Positions 33,872 to 35,627 of a stretch of DNA of 35,627 bases are shown here, one piece after another (position 1 is the first letter of the stretch; each line of letters begins with the position of its first letter). Below the pieces are notes generated by a model. That model saw only the letters and a list, made by a program, of their open reading frames with translations. It did not search any database and had not been told where the DNA came from. The position numbers were made by a program, and so were the translations under genes. The stretch comes from CAYLKS01 sp964384205 [NCBI: uncultured bacterium] (GTDB lineage Bacteria > JAGOEH01). Where the stretch lies: the NCBI GenBank assembly GCA_964384205.1, contig CAYLKS010000034.1, forward strand, positions 1 to 35,627. The letters are read 5' to 3'.

Positions 33872-35363
33872 AAACTACTCTATTTACACCTTTCACATTG
33901 TTAATAATTTTTCGTGCTATGTCTTTTAAAAATTTTAGTTCAAATTCATAGATGTCTGCAGTCATAAAATCTGTAGTAACAACAGCTCTTAAAGCTGTTA
34001 CATATTGATATGTTCGCTGGTCTCCCATAACTCCCACTGATTTTATGGGTAATAAAACAGCCAATGCTTGTGAAATTTTGTTATATAGATTGTTTTTTAT
34101 TAATTCATTAATAAATATTTCATCGACTTCACGTAGTATTTCTAATTTTTCTTTTGAAATTTCTCCTAATATTCTTACAGCTAATCCAGGTCCGGGGAAT
34201 GGATGTCTATTTATTATTTTTTCTGATATACCTAATTGTTTTCCTACTTCTCTTACCTCATCTTTAAATAGCTCTCTAAAAGGTTCTATTATTTTTAAAT
34301 TCATTTTTTCAGGTAACCCTCCTACGTTATGATGAGTTTTTATTGTTGCAGAGGGACCTTTGTGAGATGAACTTTCAATAACATCAGGATATAGTGTCCC
34401 CTGAACTAAAAATTCTGCTCCAGGAGCTCTTTCTTTTAATCCTTCTTCAAAAACCTCGATAAAGGTATGTCCTATTATTTTTCTTTTTTCTTCTGGATCT
34501 GAAATTCCTTTTAGTTTAGATAAAAATTTTTCTGAAGCATCTATATATTCTATTTTGATATTCGGGTTAAGAGTTTTAAAATTTTCTTTAACTTTTTGCA
34601 TTTCATTTTTTCTAAGCAAACCATTATCTATAAAAAAGCATGTTAAGTTATTTCCAATAGCTTTATGCATTAATACACTTGCAACTGTTGAATCCACACC
34701 ACCACTTAACCCTAATATAACTTTTTTATTCTGCACTATATCCTGGATTTCTTTTATTTTTTCTTTTATAAAATCTTCCATTTTCCAATCGCCACTACAG
34801 CCACAAATATTATATAGGAAATTTTTTATAATAGTTTTTCCATATTCAGTATGTTTAACTTCAGGGTGAAATTGTATTCCATAAATTTTATCTTTTACAT
34901 TTTCAAATGCCGCTATTATATTATTTTCTGAATAAGCAGTTACATTAAAATTTGGAGGACTTTCTTCTATTATATCAGAATGGCTCATCCAAACATTTTG
35001 TTTTAGAGGTGTATCCTCAAATAATATAGATTTTTCTTTTATAATTATTTGAGCTGATCCGTATTCCCTCGTTACCCCTTCTGTTATTTCCCCATCAAAT
35101 TTTTTTGTTATATATTGCATGCCATAGCAAATACCTAAAATTGGAAGATTTGTTTTCCAGAGCCAATCCCCAGGCTCAAGGGCATCTTTTTCATAAACTG
35201 AGGAGGGACCACCAGAAAGCACAATTCCTTTTATATTATCTAATTTTTCAGGGATATAATCAAAATTATGTATTTCGCAGTATACATTATTTTCACGTAT
35301 TTTTCTTGCAATTAATCTAGTATATTGAGAACCAAAATCTAAAATTAAAATTTTTTCATGCAT
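33828..35363 (-). CDS. guaA: GMP synthase (glutamine-hydrolysing)
   Basis: A 511-residue two-domain enzyme converting XMP to GMP with ATP and glutamine. The class I amidotransferase domain (1-190) has VLSGGPSSVYE, the nucleophile Cys79 (GICYGMQ) and QFHPE. The ATP-pyrophosphatase domain shows the P-loop LSGGVDSTVA near residue 220, and the C-terminal dimerisation domain ends with KPPATIEWE, the usual terminus. The SD AGGAG is 7 nt before the ATG, under a strong promoter. The 3' end overlaps the methyltransferase gene by 44 nt. No other guanine-synthesis gene is adjacent. Confidence 0.96.
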   Translation of the reverse strand: MHEKILILDFGSQYTRLIARKIRENNVYCEIHNFDYIPEKLDNIKGIVLSGGPSSVYEKDALEPGDWLWKTNLPILGICYGMQYITKKFDGEITEGVTREYGSAQIIIKEKSILFEDTPLKQNVWMSHSDIIEESPPNFNVTAYSENNIIAAFENVKDKIYGIQFHPEVKHTEYGKTIIKNFLYNICGCSGDWKMEDFIKEKIKEIQDIVQNKKVILGLSGGVDSTVASVLMHKAIGNNLTCFFIDNGLLRKNEMQKVKENFKTLNPNIKIEYIDASEKFLSKLKGISDPEEKRKIIGHTFIEVFEEGLKERAPGAEFLVQGTLYPDVIESSSHKGPSATIKTHHNVGGLPEKMNLKIIEPFRELFKDEVREVGKQLGISEKIINRHPFPGPGLAVRILGEISKEKLEILREVDEIFINELIKNNLYNKISQALAVLLPIKSVGVMGDQRTYQYVTALRAVVTTDFMTADIYEFELKFLKDIARKIINNVKGVNRVVYDISSKPPATIEWE

Positions 35364-35384
35364 AGTATATCTCCTGTTTTTGGT

Positions 35385-35413
35385 ATATTAATAATTATTT
35401 TTTAAAGTGTCAA
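35385..35413 (-). promoter_or_regulatory. Promoter of guaA
   Basis: On the minus strand TTGACA (35408-35413), a 17-nt spacer and TAATAT (35385-35390). The leader to the ATG is about 15-20 nt, too short for a purine riboswitch. Confidence 0.8.
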
Positions 35414-35474
35414 TTATTTTATTAGTTCTTTACTCTTAAAAGATAAATATTAGATCTTTAATTTAAAAATTTAT

Positions 35475-35502
35475 TTAATAGTTTTTTTAGATAGTATATA
35501 AT
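35475..35502 (+). promoter_or_regulatory. Possible promoter of a rightward gene beyond the window
   Basis: TATAAT at 35497-35502 is a perfect -10. The -35 is weak (TTAATA at 35475-35480, 16-nt spacer). It would give a leader of about 70 nt before the ATG at 35583. Confidence 0.4.
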
Positions 35503-35570
35503 TAATTATGGTGTCACCCTCTTGAAGGAAAAGATGTTATTGTGTAGATTCTCTTTAAAAATTAATTCAA

Positions 35571-35580
35571 GGAGGTGAAC
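35571..35580 (+). promoter_or_regulatory. Near-perfect Shine-Dalgarno
   Basis: AAGGAGGTGA is almost fully complementary to the 3' end of typical 16S rRNA and sits 4-7 nt before the ATG at 35583, so strong ribosome loading is expected there. Confidence 0.6.
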
Positions 35581-35582
35581 CA

Positions 35583-35606
35583 ATGAACAAATTAATTATT
35601 GATTAA
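35583..35606 (+). CDS. Seven-codon ORF, possible leader peptide
   Basis: ATG to TAA encodes only MNKLIID although it follows the strongest SD in the window. Its stop overlaps another ATG (35606), which itself reads MNK and stops at 35617. A GTG at 35614 stays open to the window edge. Possible readings are a leader peptide or translational-coupling device for a downstream gene, or a gene start damaged by a small mutation or sequencing error. The window ends too soon to decide. Confidence 0.25.
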   Translation: MNKLIID

Positions 35607-35627
35607 TGAACAAGTGAATTCAAAAGA

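Noticed and set aside
35364-35384. Purine riboswitch before guaA
   Set aside because: The promoter leaves a leader of about 15-20 nt, far too short for an aptamer.
1-35627. CRISPR arrays, tRNA or rRNA genes
   Set aside because: No regularly spaced repeats and no cloverleaf or rRNA-like sequences were recognised in the few non-coding gaps; small RNAs cannot be excluded by eye.

Overview
The window is a very AT-rich stretch of chromosome, by eye below 30% GC, from a Gram-negative bacterium, packed with housekeeping and cell-envelope genes. An Skp/OmpH chaperone, a PorQ-like outer-membrane protein, HtrA, and a secreted protein ending in a type IX secretion (T9SS) sorting domain all imply an outer membrane. 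PorQ, the T9SS tail, gldA/gldF/gldG-like ABC genes, DUF4340, DUF4301 and DUF4321 point to the Fibrobacterota-Chlorobiota-Bacteroidota (FCB) superphylum. Strong Shine-Dalgarno (SD) sites (AAGGAGG) and clean TTGACA-N17-TATAAT promoters argue against a core member of Bacteroidota. An uncultured FCB lineage such as Cloacimonadota or a relative is my best guess, but the phylum is inference.

Layout. 1-322: remnant of a transposase at the left edge, then the promoter of the first operon. 323-3026 (+): PLP aminotransferase and DUF4301 protein. 3043-8001 (-): a tightly coupled series reading leftward, with PRPP synthetase, a SpoIIE-type phosphatase, the RdgB nucleotide-pool enzyme, then a double-PspC membrane protein and two further membrane proteins. 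8186-9664 (+): secreted deacetylase-like protein with a T9SS tail. 9756-16116 (+): gldA-gldF-gldG-like transporter, DUF4340 protein, and the NAD-salvage pair nicotinate phosphoribosyltransferase and nicotinamidase. 16103-17083 (-): skp and a YjbQ-family protein. 17301-28608 (+): a long co-directional run with truA, htrA, a divergent PurC-like protein, psd and pssA, DUF4321, tatA, gatA and gatB, porQ-like, a LysM lytic transglycosylase, a PASTA protein and rpe. 28605-33106 (-): moxR, a sigma-54 activator with a degenerate receiver, a 52-residue DUF5989 protein, a radical SAM/SPASM enzyme and a polysaccharide deacetylase. 33167-35363 (-): guaA and an overlapping methyltransferase. 35364-35627: guaA promoter and the start of a rightward transcript opening with a tiny ORF.

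How the genes work together. Three themes stand out: nucleotide and NAD metabolism (prs, rdgB, guaA, nicotinate phosphoribosyltransferase, nicotinamidase), envelope building (psd/pssA, skp, htrA, porQ, lytic transglycosylase, PASTA, deacetylases), and regulation or stress sensing (SpoIIE phosphatase, PspC, MoxR/sigma-54 activator). Many neighbours overlap by 4-17 nt, so translational coupling is the rule. I saw no convincing intrinsic terminators, tRNA or rRNA genes, or CRISPR arrays.

The most unusual items are the PurC-like protein, whose nucleotide-binding motifs look lost, and the coupled moxR/sigma-54/DUF5989/radical-SAM/deacetylase operon. I do not claim either as a proven new system.
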